Shown in pieces: positions 18,759-27,612 of a stretch of DNA of 64,000 nucleotides. This DNA is from DASRWT01 sp963748485 (GTDB lineage Bacteria > Methylomirabilota > Methylomirabilia > Rokubacteriales > CSP1-6), in contig CAVVJF010000016.1 in assembly GCA_963748485.1 (NCBI GenBank), positions 1 to 64,000 on the forward strand, in the 5' to 3' direction. Every line of letters starts with the position of its first letter. Position 1 is the first letter of the stretch. Below the pieces are notes generated by a model that worked only from the letters and a program-made list of their open reading frames with translations, searched no databases and was not told the origin of the DNA. Both the position numbers and the translations under genes were made by a program.

Positions 18759-20614
18759 CGGCTTCGTGGGGCGCGGTGCTCGTGGTGGCCGTCGCGAGCC
18801 TGCTGGCGTATGCGCGCACGCTCTCATACGAGTTCGTCTGGGACGACGTGCTGCTCGTGGCGCGAAGCCAGCGCCTCCGGGAGTGGTCATCGCTCCCCGC
18901 CGTCCTCGGCTCGCACTTCTGGGCCGAGGTGCACGAGGGCAGCCACTACTATCGCCCGCTGGTCTCCCTGAGCTTCTTTCTGGACCTTCAGATCTGGGGG
19001 CTCAACCCGCTGGGCTTTCACCTCACCAATCTGCTCGCGCACCTGGCCACGGCGCTTGCCGTGCTCGCGCTCGCGCGCCGCCTCGGGGCGGACTCGCTGG
19101 CGGCCTGCCTGGCCGGCCTGGCCTTCGCACTTCATCCGATACACACGGAGTCGGTCACCTTCATCTCGGGCCGTACCGACGTCCTGGCGACCCTGCTCTT
19201 CCTCCTCGCCCTCCTCGGCTATGCCGGGTGGAGGGTACACGCCAAGGCCTGGACCCTCGCCGGTTCCCTGGGGGCGTTCTTCCTTGCCCTCGCCGCCAAG
19301 GAGGTCGCGGTGACCCTGCCGGTGATGCTGGCCCTCTACGACTGGTTCGTCGCGCGCCGGACCGCGGAAGCGTGGAGTGGCGAGCTACGCCGGATGATGC
19401 TGCGTCTGTCCCCCTACGCAGCCGTGATCGCCTTCTACCTCGTGGCGCGGATGGCCTCGCTCGGCGCCCTCGTCGAATCGGATCCGGGTGTCTGGGGCTC
19501 TCTGGTCACGCGGCTGCTCACCACGGTCAAGATCGTGGCCGCCTACGCCTGGATGACCTTCGTGCCCTTCCCGGCAAACGCGCACTACGTGATCGTGCCC
19601 ATCGGGGCGCCGCCTCCGCTGGCGTGGTGGGGTGCGGCCGGTTGGTTGGCCCTGCTGCTCGCGGGCACCGTATGGGCGGTGCTCCGCCGGCCAGTCTGGG
19701 GCTTCGGGGTCCTCTGGTTCTGGGTCACGCTCATTCCCTCGGTCGGCGTGAATCTGCTGCCGCTGCCGACCGCCGTGATGGCCGAGCGCTTCCTCTATCT
19801 GCCCTCCGTGGGCTTCTGTCTGCTCGCGGGCATGGGGCTGGGGCGCGCGTTGGGCGCGGCAGAATGGGCCGCCGCCAAGCAGGCGCGGTCGGCGCCGGCC
19901 CTCGCCGTGGCGGCCGTCCTTGTCTCCTATGTGGGTCTCACCCAGTGGCGGAACGAGCCGTGGCAGGACCACTACCATCTCTACCTGCACATGGTGGACA
20001 CGTCGCCGGACGGGGACCTCCCGCACGTGAATCTCGCCCTCGTCCAGCTTCCGCGCGGCGAGATCGCCGAGTCCCACGCCCACTTCAAGCGAGCGGTCGA
20101 GCTCGCGCCGCGGAACGCCCGCGCCCTCGTTGGCCTCGGCCTAAGCGAGACCATACTGGGCGACCGCGAAGCGGGCCTGCGCCATGCCGAAGAGGGCGCG
20201 CGGCTGGCGCCGCGGAACCCGAACGTGCTCACGTTCCTCGGGCAACTCTATCTCCTGCGCGAGGAGCCCGAGCGGGCGGCCGCCGCGTTCGAGGAATCCC
20301 TCCGCGTGCACCCCGATCAGGCCTACACCTGCGTGCTCGCGGCCCGCGCTCTCGGACAGGCGGGGCGAACCGCCGAGGCCGAGGCCAAGCTGGCGCGGGC
20401 CGCGACGCTGGTGCGCCCGGGCACCGAAGAGGCCGCGCTCCTGGACCGCGTCACGGCCGAGGTGAGCGGACGAACCGCGCCCGCACGTGCCCGCGCCGCC
20501 TGGGAGCGGTACATCGCGCGGCTCCGGGCCACGCCCGAGCTCACGCGCGCCGCCCAGGCCGACCTGGTAGACGCCGAGCGGCAGCTTGCGTCCCTCACCG
20601 GCGGTCGCCCGTGA
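18755..20614 (+). CDS. TPR membrane glycosyltransferase-like protein (paralogue 2)
   Basis: 619-aa paralogue of the preceding gene. GTG 18755 overlaps the upstream stop (GTGA), which fixes the start at the conserved first helix (MTASWGAVLVVAVASLLAYA). It has the same landmarks: EFVWDDVLLV after helix 1, YYRPLVSLSFFLDLQIWGLN, ALHPIHTESVTFISGRTDVL and the conserved MAERFLYLPSVGFCLLAGMG. The C-terminal TPR block is longer (residues ~410-600: ARALVGLGLSETILGDREAG and following). By family analogy it would transfer a lipid-linked sugar to protein on the periplasmic side, with the TPRs binding acceptor. Tight coupling to paralogue 1 and pilD places it in the pilus operon. Confidence 0.75.
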   Translation: MTASWGAVLVVAVASLLAYARTLSYEFVWDDVLLVARSQRLREWSSLPAVLGSHFWAEVHEGSHYYRPLVSLSFFLDLQIWGLNPLGFHLTNLLAHLATALAVLALARRLGADSLAACLAGLAFALHPIHTESVTFISGRTDVLATLLFLLALLGYAGWRVHAKAWTLAGSLGAFFLALAAKEVAVTLPVMLALYDWFVARRTAEAWSGELRRMMLRLSPYAAVIAFYLVARMASLGALVESDPGVWGSLVTRLLTTVKIVAAYAWMTFVPFPANAHYVIVPIGAPPPLAWWGAAGWLALLLAGTVWAVLRRPVWGFGVLWFWVTLIPSVGVNLLPLPTAVMAERFLYLPSVGFCLLAGMGLGRALGAAEWAAAKQARSAPALAVAAVLVSYVGLTQWRNEPWQDHYHLYLHMVDTSPDGDLPHVNLALVQLPRGEIAESHAHFKRAVELAPRNARALVGLGLSETILGDREAGLRHAEEGARLAPRNPNVLTFLGQLYLLREEPERAAAAFEESLRVHPDQAYTCVLAARALGQAGRTAEAEAKLARAATLVRPGTEEAALLDRVTAEVSGRTAPARARAAWERYIARLRATPELTRAAQADLVDAERQLASLTGGRP

Positions 20615-21375
20615 TCGCCTTCGAGGCGGCCGCGCCGGCACTGTTCGTGGTGGGGCTCTGCGTAGGGAGCTTTCTGAACGTGGTGATCGCGCGGGTCCCC
20701 GAGGGGCGCAGCATCGTGACGCCCGGTTCGGCCTGCCCGCGCTGCGGCGCGGGGATCCAGTGGTACGACAACATCCCCCTCCTCTCCTACGCCTTGCTCC
20801 GGGCTCGCTGCCGGCGCTGCGGCGAGCCGATCTCCATCCGCTACCCGCTCGTGGAGCTCGTGACCGGGCTCCTCTTCGTTCTCGCGGGGTGGCAGCTGGG
20901 GCTGGACGCCGACCTCTTGCCTGCAGCGCTCCTGCTCGCCACCCTGGTCGCCATCACGGCCATCGACCTCGACCGCCAGCTCATCCCCGACGTGCTCTCG
21001 CTGCCCGGCATCGTGGCCGGGCTACTGCTCAGCGCGCTGACGGGGCGGCCGGGATGGCTGGATTCCCTGCTCGGCGCGCTCGTGGGCGGGGCCATCTTCT
21101 TCCTCATCATCGTGGGCAGCCGGGGCGGGATGGGCGGTGGGGATATGAAGCTGGGCGCCATGCTCGGCGCGTTTCTGGGCTGGCAGCTGGTGCTCGTGGC
21201 GATACTCCTCTCGGTCCTCGTGGGCGGCGTGGTGGCCATCGTGCTCCTCGCCTTGCGGCGAAGGGGCCGGAAGGACGCCGTCCCGTTCGGACCGTTCTTG
21301 GCCCTGGGGGGGGCCATCGCGCTGTTCTGGGGACAGGCGCTGCTCAAGTGGTACCTGGGCGTGTTCGCGGGCTGA
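20611..21375 (+). CDS. pilD: Prepilin peptidase / N-methyltransferase PilD
   Basis: 254-aa inner-membrane aspartic protease that removes prepilin leaders and methylates the new N-terminus. GTG 20611 overlaps the previous stop (GTGA). The N-terminal methylase domain has GLCVGSFLNVVIARVPEGRS and two CxxC pairs (CPRCGAG and CRRCGEP). The protease domain holds the two catalytic Asp residues: one in TAIDLDRQLIPDVLS and one in the GGGDMKLGAMLG motif. About eight transmembrane helices are visible. It should process PilA, the FimT-like pseudopilin downstream and any minor pilins elsewhere. Confidence 0.95.
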   Translation: MIAFEAAAPALFVVGLCVGSFLNVVIARVPEGRSIVTPGSACPRCGAGIQWYDNIPLLSYALLRARCRRCGEPISIRYPLVELVTGLLFVLAGWQLGLDADLLPAALLLATLVAITAIDLDRQLIPDVLSLPGIVAGLLLSALTGRPGWLDSLLGALVGGAIFFLIIVGSRGGMGGGDMKLGAMLGAFLGWQLVLVAILLSVLVGGVVAIVLLALRRRGRKDAVPFGPFLALGGAIALFWGQALLKWYLGVFAG

Positions 21376-21605
21376 GGGATGAGGGAGCAGGCGCATGTCA
21401 GGATGCTGACGTCACCGGGACGGACGCTTCTCGTCACCGGCGATGAGCGCGATTGGTCGGGGGTCGACGAATCGATCCAAAAAGCGCCCTAAAGTCGTCG
21501 ATTTGCCAGGGTCGGGGAGCGTCGAAGCCTCGATTTTCCCTGGCCCTCTTCTTGCTAGATAGGATGATTAGCCGGTTCGCCGGCAGAAAGGCTGGTATCT
21601 CAGTC

Positions 21606-22076
21606 ATGGCAGCTCGGCGGTCGTGGAGAGCGGGGGGCCAGGGTGGCTTCCAGCTTGTCGAGCTCGTGGTCATCGTGGCCATCATCGGAATTCTCATCGC
21701 GATCTCTGTCCCCTTCATGGTGACGTACATGCAGGCCGCCACGCTGAAGGGGAATGCGGAAACGGTCGCCGCCTGGCTCAACCAGGGGCGGCAGCTGGCA
21801 ATTCGAGGCAACCAGAACATCTGCGCCGACATCGACGGCGCCGGCATGCACTATCACATCACCAACTGCGCGGGCGCGATCTGGGTTGGTACCGGCACCA
21901 CCGCCGCGGGCTTTGTCCCGTTTCCGGCCGGTGTGACCATGTCGGTCGGCGCGCCCGCCGTGTTCAACTACCTCGGCGCCGCTACCCCGGCGGCGACCTA
22001 CACGATCACCCATACGGCAAGCGGCCGCACCATCACGGTGACCGTGTCCGCCACTGGTCGAATCAGCATCCCTTAA
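21606..22076 (+). CDS. FimT/GspH-like minor pseudopilin
   Basis: 156-aa type IV pilin-like protein. The leader ends GGQGG and cleavage before F gives FQLVELVVIVAIIGILIAIS, with Glu at mature position 5. The body resembles GspH/FimT minor pseudopilins (ETVAAWLNQGRQLAIRGNQN), which prime pilus assembly or, in FimT proteins, bind DNA during uptake. Two cysteines (~30 residues apart, NICADI and NCAGAI) could form a disulfide. Start choice is uncertain: ATG 21606 gives a 14-residue leader, whereas ATG 21564 would give a 28-residue leader; neither has an ideal ribosome-binding site. A strong hairpin follows the stop, so it likely ends the glycosyltransferase-pilD transcript. Confidence 0.85.
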   Translation: MAARRSWRAGGQGGFQLVELVVIVAIIGILIAISVPFMVTYMQAATLKGNAETVAAWLNQGRQLAIRGNQNICADIDGAGMHYHITNCAGAIWVGTGTTAAGFVPFPAGVTMSVGAPAVFNYLGAATPAATYTITHTASGRTITVTVSATGRISIP

Positions 22077-22088
22077 AGACGGCTAAGC

Positions 22089-22116
22089 GGCGGCGGGCCC
22101 TCGGGGGCCCGCCGCC
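22089..22116 (+). terminator. 12-bp GC hairpin after the pseudopilin
   Basis: Perfect 12-bp stem (22089-22100 with 22105-22116), TCGG tetraloop, followed only by TTCG. It lies 12 bp after the pseudopilin stop. Strong structure but a poor T-tract. Confidence 0.65.
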
Positions 22117-22286
22117 TTCGCAGGATCCGCTGTACGCGGGAAATCGACGGTCGGGGACCTCACGCCCAAGCGAGTGAATCGGCGTGTGGTCTGAAGCGTA
22201 ACGGCGAACGATAGGGCGGGCAATACTCCCGGTCTCCACCAGCCGAGGTGGAAGGCGCGAGAGCCGTCCACAATGGGGAGAACGTA

Positions 22287-22373
22287 ATGAATCTTGGCAG
22301 TTTTCTCGAGACGTCCAGATACATTAGCCACGCGTTCGCGGATGTCCGCCGACCGTCACTCATCCTCGGATAG
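22287..22373 (+). CDS. Possible 28-aa leader peptide ahead of pilM
   Basis: A 29-codon frame (ATG 22287 to TAG 22373) with a good GGGGAG box 6 nt upstream, ending 14 nt before the pilM ATG. It reads MNLGSFLETSRYISHAFADV, then eight more residues. I recognise no family. It lies in the otherwise empty 311-bp gap between the pseudopilin and pilM, where I see no other gene and no convincing riboswitch. It may be chance. Confidence 0.25.
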   Translation: MNLGSFLETSRYISHAFADVRRPSLILG

Positions 22374-22387
22374 AGCAGGAGCCGACT

Positions 22388-23449
22388 ATGGGGCTGTTCG
22401 GGCTTGGGAAGAAGCAGGCGACGTTCGGACTGGACATCGGGGCCAGCGCCGTCAAGGTCGTGGAGCTCGCCGAGACCAGGGGCGGGCTTTCCCTCGAGGC
22501 CTACGCGCGGGTGCCACTGCCTCGTGACGTCATCGCCGACGGCACCGTCCGAGAGCCGGGCATCGTGGCGGAGGCGGTCAAGGAGGCGATCGACAAGGCG
22601 GGGATCAAGAGCAAGGCCGCGGTGATCTCGGTCTCCGGCCGGGAAGCCATCACCAAGCGCGTGCCGCTGCCCAAGCTCGGCGCCAAGGAGCTCGCCGACG
22701 CAATCATCCTCGAGGCCGAGCATCACATCCCCTTCGCCGTCGACGACGTCTTCCTCGACTATCAGGTGGTCGGAGAGAGCGGCAACACCATGGACGTGAT
22801 GGTGGTCGCGGTGAAAAAGGTGAAGGTTCTCGAGTACGTCGCCGCAGTGGAGGAAGCCGGCCTCGAGCCCGTGGTCGTCGACCTCGACGCCTTCGCCGTC
22901 CAGAACCAGTTCGAGCTGAATCACCCCGGCGAGGGGGGTGAGGCGGTCGCCCTCATCGACATCGGCGCCTCGATCATGAAGACCAACGTCATCCGCGGCG
23001 GCCTGTCGATTTTCGCCCGTGACGTTCCCTTCGGAGGACATCACTACACCGAAGCCATCGCCCAGCGCCTGAACATCCCCTTCGAGAAGGCGGAGGCGGC
23101 CAAGCAGGGGGAGAATGTCGGCGTCAACTGGGACGACATGGTCCCCGCCTTGGAGTCGGTGTCCCGCGAGCTCTCCCTCGAGGTGCAACGAACCTTCGAC
23201 TACTTCGCGTCCACCACCGAGTCGGAGCGGATCGCCAAGATCGTGCTCTCCGGCGGGTGCGCGCAGCTCGCCGGCCTTGACGAGTTCCTGTCCTCGTCCT
23301 GGGGCATTCCCGTCGAGCTGGCCCGGCCCTTCCAGGGGCTCCAGGTGGACGGGGGCCGCTTCCCCGCGGCCGAGCTCGAACGGATGGGGCCGGCCCTCGC
23401 GGTGGCGGTGGGCCTGGGGATGCGGCGCCCGGGGGACAAGCCGGCATGA
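22388..23449 (+). CDS. pilM: Type IV pilus assembly protein PilM
   Basis: 353-aa cytoplasmic actin-like (FtsA-fold) ATP-binding protein that binds the N-terminus of PilN and links the motor to the PilNOPQ alignment complex. The phosphate-1 loop is TFGLDIGASAVKVVELAE, the second phosphate loop VALIDIGASIMKTNVIRGG, and the adenosine motif VLSGGCAQLAGLDEFLSSSW. Length is normal. AGGAG lies 7 nt upstream of the ATG. It opens the pilMNOPQ operon, and its stop overlaps the pilN start (ATGA). Confidence 0.96.
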   Translation: MGLFGLGKKQATFGLDIGASAVKVVELAETRGGLSLEAYARVPLPRDVIADGTVREPGIVAEAVKEAIDKAGIKSKAAVISVSGREAITKRVPLPKLGAKELADAIILEAEHHIPFAVDDVFLDYQVVGESGNTMDVMVVAVKKVKVLEYVAAVEEAGLEPVVVDLDAFAVQNQFELNHPGEGGEAVALIDIGASIMKTNVIRGGLSIFARDVPFGGHHYTEAIAQRLNIPFEKAEAAKQGENVGVNWDDMVPALESVSRELSLEVQRTFDYFASTTESERIAKIVLSGGCAQLAGLDEFLSSSWGIPVELARPFQGLQVDGGRFPAAELERMGPALAVAVGLGMRRPGDKPA

Positions 23450-23994
23450 TCAAGATCAACCTCGCCCCGCCCAGAACCAAGAAGGGCTTCTCGTTCCAGG
23501 TCCCGACCTTCAACCTGGGGATCCTCTTCGGCATCCTCTTCGCGGCGCTGCTCGTCGTCATCGGCGGCGTGTGGTGGTACTTCGACTCCGAGACTACGCG
23601 CCTGCAGAACGAGATCGCGGAGAACCAGAAGGAGATCGATCGCCTGCAGATTGTGATCGCCGAGGGGCTTAAGTTCAAGAAGGACAAGGAGGAGCTGGAG
23701 AAGCGGGTCAACGCCATCGAGGCGGTCGCCCGGATCCAGCCCCGCCCCGTCTACCTCATGGACTCGGTGGCGGACATGCTCCCCAAGGACCTGTGGCTGA
23801 CGCGGATGGAGGAGCGCTCGGGCGTGGTCAAGTTCGGCGGCACCACCTATTCGTCGACGGCGCTGTCCGACTTCATGGCAAACCTGCGGGCCTCGGGGAA
23901 GTTCAAGGACGTGGATCTGGTGGAGCATCGACAGGATCTCACCAAGTCACCGCGGACGATCACCTTCGAGGTGTCGGCCCGCTTCGAGATCTGA
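23446..23994 (+). CDS. pilN: Type IV pilus alignment protein PilN
   Basis: 182-aa bitopic inner-membrane protein. The N-terminal cytoplasmic peptide MIKINLAPPRTKKGF contains the conserved INLxP motif that docks in PilM. One transmembrane helix follows (residues ~25-45, LGILFGILFAALLVVIGGVW), then a coiled coil (residues 48-95, ETTRLQNEIAENQKEIDRLQ) and a periplasmic ferredoxin-like domain containing MLPKDLWLTRMEERSGVVKF. It pairs with PilO in the periplasm. It is coupled to pilM by ATGA overlap and lies 3 bp before pilO. Confidence 0.94.
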   Translation: MIKINLAPPRTKKGFSFQVPTFNLGILFGILFAALLVVIGGVWWYFDSETTRLQNEIAENQKEIDRLQIVIAEGLKFKKDKEELEKRVNAIEAVARIQPRPVYLMDSVADMLPKDLWLTRMEERSGVVKFGGTTYSSTALSDFMANLRASGKFKDVDLVEHRQDLTKSPRTITFEVSARFEI

Positions 23995-23997
23995 GCC

Positions 23998-24624
23998 ATG
24001 GCCATCTACGACCCGCTCCTCGCCCTTCCCAAGCCCCAGAAGCTCGCCATCGGGGTCGGCGGCCTCGTGGCGGTGGGGGCGCTGGCCTTCTTCCTCCTGA
24101 TCCAGCCCATGTGGGACGAGCGCGATGCGCTCTGGAACCGCAACGAGACCCTGCGCGCGAAGGTGGTTCAGGCGCGCGCCGACGAGGCCAATCTGCGCCC
24201 GTTCCGGGTGCAGACGGCGGCGCTCCGGAAGCGGTTGGAAGCGGCCCAGGAGCGGCTGCCCCTGGAGCGCGAGGTCCCGCGGCTCTACCGGCAGGTCTCC
24301 GATCTGGCCATTCAGTCGGGCCTCGGGCTGGCCCTCTTCCAGCCTCGCGCGCCGGAGGAAAAGGCCGTCCTCACCGAGCTCCCGATCGCGGTGATCTCGG
24401 AATCCGGCTATCACCAGCTCGGCGTCTTCTTCGACAAGATCGGACGGCTCCCCCGCATCGTCAACCTCGGTGACTTCCGGATGTCCGGCATCGAGCGGTC
24501 GACGGGGTCGGTCCGCGCCGAGCTGACCCTCACGACCTACGTATTCCGGCCGGAGGGCGCTCCGCCTCCGGGCGCCAAGCCCGGCCAGCCCGCGCCCGCG
24601 CCGTCCGCCGGAGGGACGCGATGA
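23998..24624 (+). CDS. pilO: Type IV pilus alignment protein PilO
   Basis: 208-aa bitopic inner-membrane protein that heterodimerises with PilN. A short cytoplasmic start (MAIYDPLLALPKPQKLAIGV) leads into one membrane helix (residues ~18-40), a coiled coil (residues ~45-90, LRKRLEAAQERLPLEREVPR) and the periplasmic PilO fold with SESGYHQLGVFFDKIGRLPR. The tail is Pro/Ala-rich. Its stop overlaps the pilP start (ATGA). Confidence 0.94.
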   Translation: MAIYDPLLALPKPQKLAIGVGGLVAVGALAFFLLIQPMWDERDALWNRNETLRAKVVQARADEANLRPFRVQTAALRKRLEAAQERLPLEREVPRLYRQVSDLAIQSGLGLALFQPRAPEEKAVLTELPIAVISESGYHQLGVFFDKIGRLPRIVNLGDFRMSGIERSTGSVRAELTLTTYVFRPEGAPPPGAKPGQPAPAPSAGGTR

Positions 24625-25064
24625 GCGCGCGCAGCCTCGCAGTGACAGTCGCCACCTCCCTGGTCATGGCTGGCTGTGGCAGCGGCAGTCCACCGCCGGC
24701 ACCGGTCGCGGCCGTGGCGCCGCGGCCGCCGGTGGCTCCCAAGGAGCCCGACGCGGCAGCGACCCTGGCGGCGATTCCGTACGAGACCAAGGGGCGCCGC
24801 GATCCCTTCTCGCCCCTGGTGCTGGCGTCGGGCGGCAAGGGGCTGACCATCGGGTCGGCCAAGCTGGTCGGCGTGATCCAGGGACGCACCTCGCCCCTGG
24901 CCCTCGTCGAGACGGCGGAGGGCATCGGCTACATCCTGAAGGCTGGCGACACGCTCGGCGACGGCCGCGTCACCGAGATCGGCGTGGACTTCGTGAGCTT
25001 CGCGGTGACGCCCAGGCCCGGTGAGACGGGCGGCTCCGTGACGCTCAGACTCAGAACCGACTAG
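24621..25064 (+). CDS. pilP: Type IV pilus lipoprotein PilP
   Basis: 147-aa lipoprotein linking PilNO to the secretin PilQ. A signal peptide with lipobox LVMAGC gives lipidation at C19. A Pro/Ala-rich disordered linker follows (residues 20-55), then the GspC/PilP homology domain: GRRDPFSPLV, LVGVIQGRTSPLALVETAEG, and GDTLGDGRVTEIGVDFVSF. It is coupled to pilO and lies 10 bp before pilQ. Confidence 0.93.
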   Translation: MSARSLAVTVATSLVMAGCGSGSPPPAPVAAVAPRPPVAPKEPDAAATLAAIPYETKGRRDPFSPLVLASGGKGLTIGSAKLVGVIQGRTSPLALVETAEGIGYILKAGDTLGDGRVTEIGVDFVSFAVTPRPGETGGSVTLRLRTD

Positions 25065-25074
25065 GGGGGGTGGG

Positions 25075-27603
25075 ATGATGAAAGGCAAAGTCTCGGCACT
25101 CACGCTTGCGGTGCTCATGCTCTCCGGCCTGGCGCAGCCCGCCTCGGCCCAGAGCGCCGTGCAGCTCAAGGATGTCCAGGTCGAAAGCCAGCTCGACGGC
25201 GTCACCGTCAAGATCGCCATGACGGGGACGCCAAGCTATTCGGCCTCTTTGATCGACACCCCTGCCCGCCTCGTCATCGACTTCACCGGCGCGGCCTATG
25301 CGTGGGACAAGACCCGCCTGAACCCCGACCTGCCGCCGATCAAGGAGATCCGCGGGAGCCAGTGGAGGGTCGGGACCGCGCGCGTGGTCGTCGAGTTGAC
25401 CCGCAAGGTCGGCTACCGGATCGAGCAGAGCGCCGACGGCCTGACCGTCGTGCTCGAGCCTTCCTCGACCGCGTCGACCGAGCCGGCCAAGGTCGAGGCG
25501 CCGAAGGCGGCCCCCAAGAAGGTCGAGGCGGCTAAGGCGGAGGCCAAGCCCGAGCCGGTGAAGCCCGAGGTCGCGAAGGTAGAGGCGGTGAAGCCCGACG
25601 CTCGCAAGGACATCGCGCGCGTCGAAACGCCGAAGGCGCCGGACCCGGCCAAGGCCGAGTCCCCCAAGGCCGAGTCCCCCAAGGCCGAGTCCCCCAAGGT
25701 CGACGCGCCCAAGCCGGTGGCGAAGATGGAAGACCCCAAGCCGGCAGTGAAGGCCGAAGCGCCCAAGGTCGAGCCCGCGGAGGTCGAGATCGCCAAGGCC
25801 GCGCCAGCGGCGGAGACGGCGCCGGCCGCGGTGCCCCAGACCGCCGTGATCGCCCAGGCGACGACCACGCCGGCCACCAACGGCGGCCGGCTTCTGTCCA
25901 TGGACTTCAAGGACGCCGACGTCGTGAACCTGCTCCGCATCCTCGCCGCCGAGAGCGGCCGCAACATCGTGGCGGGCGAGGACGTGAAGGGCAAGGTCTC
26001 GATCTCACTCCGCAACGTGACCTGGGAGCAGGCGCTCGACACGATTCTCGAGGTCAAGGGGCTACAGAAGCTCGAGAAGGGCAACGTGATCCGCATCGTC
26101 TCGACCGAGCAGCTTACAAAGGAACGCGAGGCGGAGGCGCGGGTCAACGAGGCCAAGCTCAAGGCCGAGATCGACACGCGGACCAAGCTGGCCGAGGCGC
26201 AGATCAAGGAGCAGGATCTCGCGGCCCGGAAGATCGCCAATGAGGCGGCCGCCGAGGAGGCGCGCGCCCGCGGACCGCTCCGCGAGGAGACGGTTCGCCT
26301 GTCCTATGCCGACCCCGAGGAAGTCGCCAAGACGCTCCAGGGCATCCTGGGTATCCCCCCCGAGGGCACGCAGCCGGTGTCGGGGACCATCCCGAGCGTG
26401 CCGCCGGTCATCTCGAGCTCGGGCCCGAACCTGGCCCTGCCCAATCAGCCGCCATTCTCGGCGCTCTACGGGCCCGGGCAGCCGCCCGCTCCCCTGATGT
26501 CGGTGAGCCAGGACGTGCTGGCGAAGGGCATCACGATCCGCGCCCACAAGCCAACCAACACGATCTTCATCCGCCACTACCAGGCCGACCTGGAGCGGAT
26601 CAAGAAGCTGATTCGTGAGCAGCTCGACATCCCGCTTCCGCAGGTCAAGATCGAGGCGCGGATGGAGATCCTCGACCGCACCGCGCTCGAGGCCATCGGC
26701 GTGCAGTGGGGCGGCGCCACCGCCGCCAACACCGGCAAGGCCACGCTGGTGGGCCAGGGCTTCCAGTCCGCGCCCAGCGCGGTGCCGGGCATGACGCTCC
26801 CCGCAGTGGGCGGCGTGCTCCAACCGGACGGCTCCACCGTGGTGACGAGCCCGACGCCCGTCCAGGGCATGCGAACCCGGAACAACAACTTCCTGTTGGA
26901 CCGCCTCCTGCCCATCGATACTGCGACGGGTCTGCCCATCGGCGGGAACCTGGTGAACATCCCGTTCTCGAGCCTGCCCAACGCGTCGCAGTTCACGCCG
27001 GCGGGCGGCATCGCCTTCGGCATCGTGGGCACCAACTTCAACATCAACCTGGCGCTGCAGGCCTTGGAGAACCAGGGCAAGACGCGCACGCTCGCGCGGC
27101 CCGAGATCGTGACCGTGGAGAACGCCAAGGCCGAGATCTCCCTCGGTGAGGAGATTCCCTATGCGACCGTCAGCTCGGCGGGCACGCAGATCCAGTTCAA
27201 GGAAGCCGTGCTCAAGCTCAACGTGACGCCGACGGTGACCCGTGAGAAGATCAACAACGAGGACGTGACCAAGATCAAGCTCGTGATCATGGTGGAGAAC
27301 AACTCCCGCGGCGACACCATCACCCCCGCGGCCGGCGTGGCCGTGCCCATCATCAACAAGCGCAAGGCCGAGACCCAGGTCCTCATGAAGGAAGGCGAGC
27401 GCCTGGTCATCGGCGGGGTGACCCAGTCCGTCCAGCAGAACACCGTGCGGAAGGTGCCCATCTTCGGGGACATCCCGCTGTTCGGCTGGCTCTTCAAGGC
27501 GCGGGAGAACTTCGAGACGGGGCGTGAGCTGGTGGTGTTCCTCACGCCTTCGCTGGTCAAGACCGACGGCGCAGTCGTCGCACGGCCTGCGGCCAGCAGA
27601 TAG
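25075..27603 (+). CDS. pilQ: Type IV pilus secretin PilQ
   Basis: 842-aa outer-membrane secretin through which the pilus exits. Signal peptide (cleaved near AQPASAQS), then an AMIN domain (residues ~28-130, peptidoglycan/septal targeting). A long Lys/Pro/Glu/Ala-rich linker follows (~135-255), including three perfect KAESP units. Next come an STN/N0 domain (RLLSMDFKDADVVNLLRILA, ~275-350), a charged helical insert (~350-400, KEREAEARVNEAKLKAEIDT), an N1 domain (ITIRAHKPTNTIFIRHYQAD) and the C-terminal secretin domain with TLARPEIVTVENAKAEISLG and VPIFGDIPLFGWLFK. The helical insert between N0 and N1 is larger than in Pseudomonas PilQ. Last gene of pilMNOPQ; aroC follows after 9 bp. Confidence 0.95.
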   Translation: MMKGKVSALTLAVLMLSGLAQPASAQSAVQLKDVQVESQLDGVTVKIAMTGTPSYSASLIDTPARLVIDFTGAAYAWDKTRLNPDLPPIKEIRGSQWRVGTARVVVELTRKVGYRIEQSADGLTVVLEPSSTASTEPAKVEAPKAAPKKVEAAKAEAKPEPVKPEVAKVEAVKPDARKDIARVETPKAPDPAKAESPKAESPKAESPKVDAPKPVAKMEDPKPAVKAEAPKVEPAEVEIAKAAPAAETAPAAVPQTAVIAQATTTPATNGGRLLSMDFKDADVVNLLRILAAESGRNIVAGEDVKGKVSISLRNVTWEQALDTILEVKGLQKLEKGNVIRIVSTEQLTKEREAEARVNEAKLKAEIDTRTKLAEAQIKEQDLAARKIANEAAAEEARARGPLREETVRLSYADPEEVAKTLQGILGIPPEGTQPVSGTIPSVPPVISSSGPNLALPNQPPFSALYGPGQPPAPLMSVSQDVLAKGITIRAHKPTNTIFIRHYQADLERIKKLIREQLDIPLPQVKIEARMEILDRTALEAIGVQWGGATAANTGKATLVGQGFQSAPSAVPGMTLPAVGGVLQPDGSTVVTSPTPVQGMRTRNNNFLLDRLLPIDTATGLPIGGNLVNIPFSSLPNASQFTPAGGIAFGIVGTNFNINLALQALENQGKTRTLARPEIVTVENAKAEISLGEEIPYATVSSAGTQIQFKEAVLKLNVTPTVTREKINNEDVTKIKLVIMVENNSRGDTITPAAGVAVPIINKRKAETQVLMKEGERLVIGGVTQSVQQNTVRKVPIFGDIPLFGWLFKARENFETGRELVVFLTPSLVKTDGAVVARPAASR
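25651..25695 (+). repeat. 15-bp tandem repeat (KAESP x3) in the pilQ linker
   Basis: Three perfect 15-bp copies (25651-25665, 25666-25680, 25681-25695), each encoding KAESP, within a longer degenerate Lys-Ala-Pro repeat region of the periplasmic linker. Confidence 0.95.
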
Positions 27604-27612
27604 CGGGGGGCA

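Noticed and set aside
22117..22387. c-di-GMP riboswitch upstream of pilM
   Set aside because: The conserved GEMM core could not be found; only loose purine-rich similarity.
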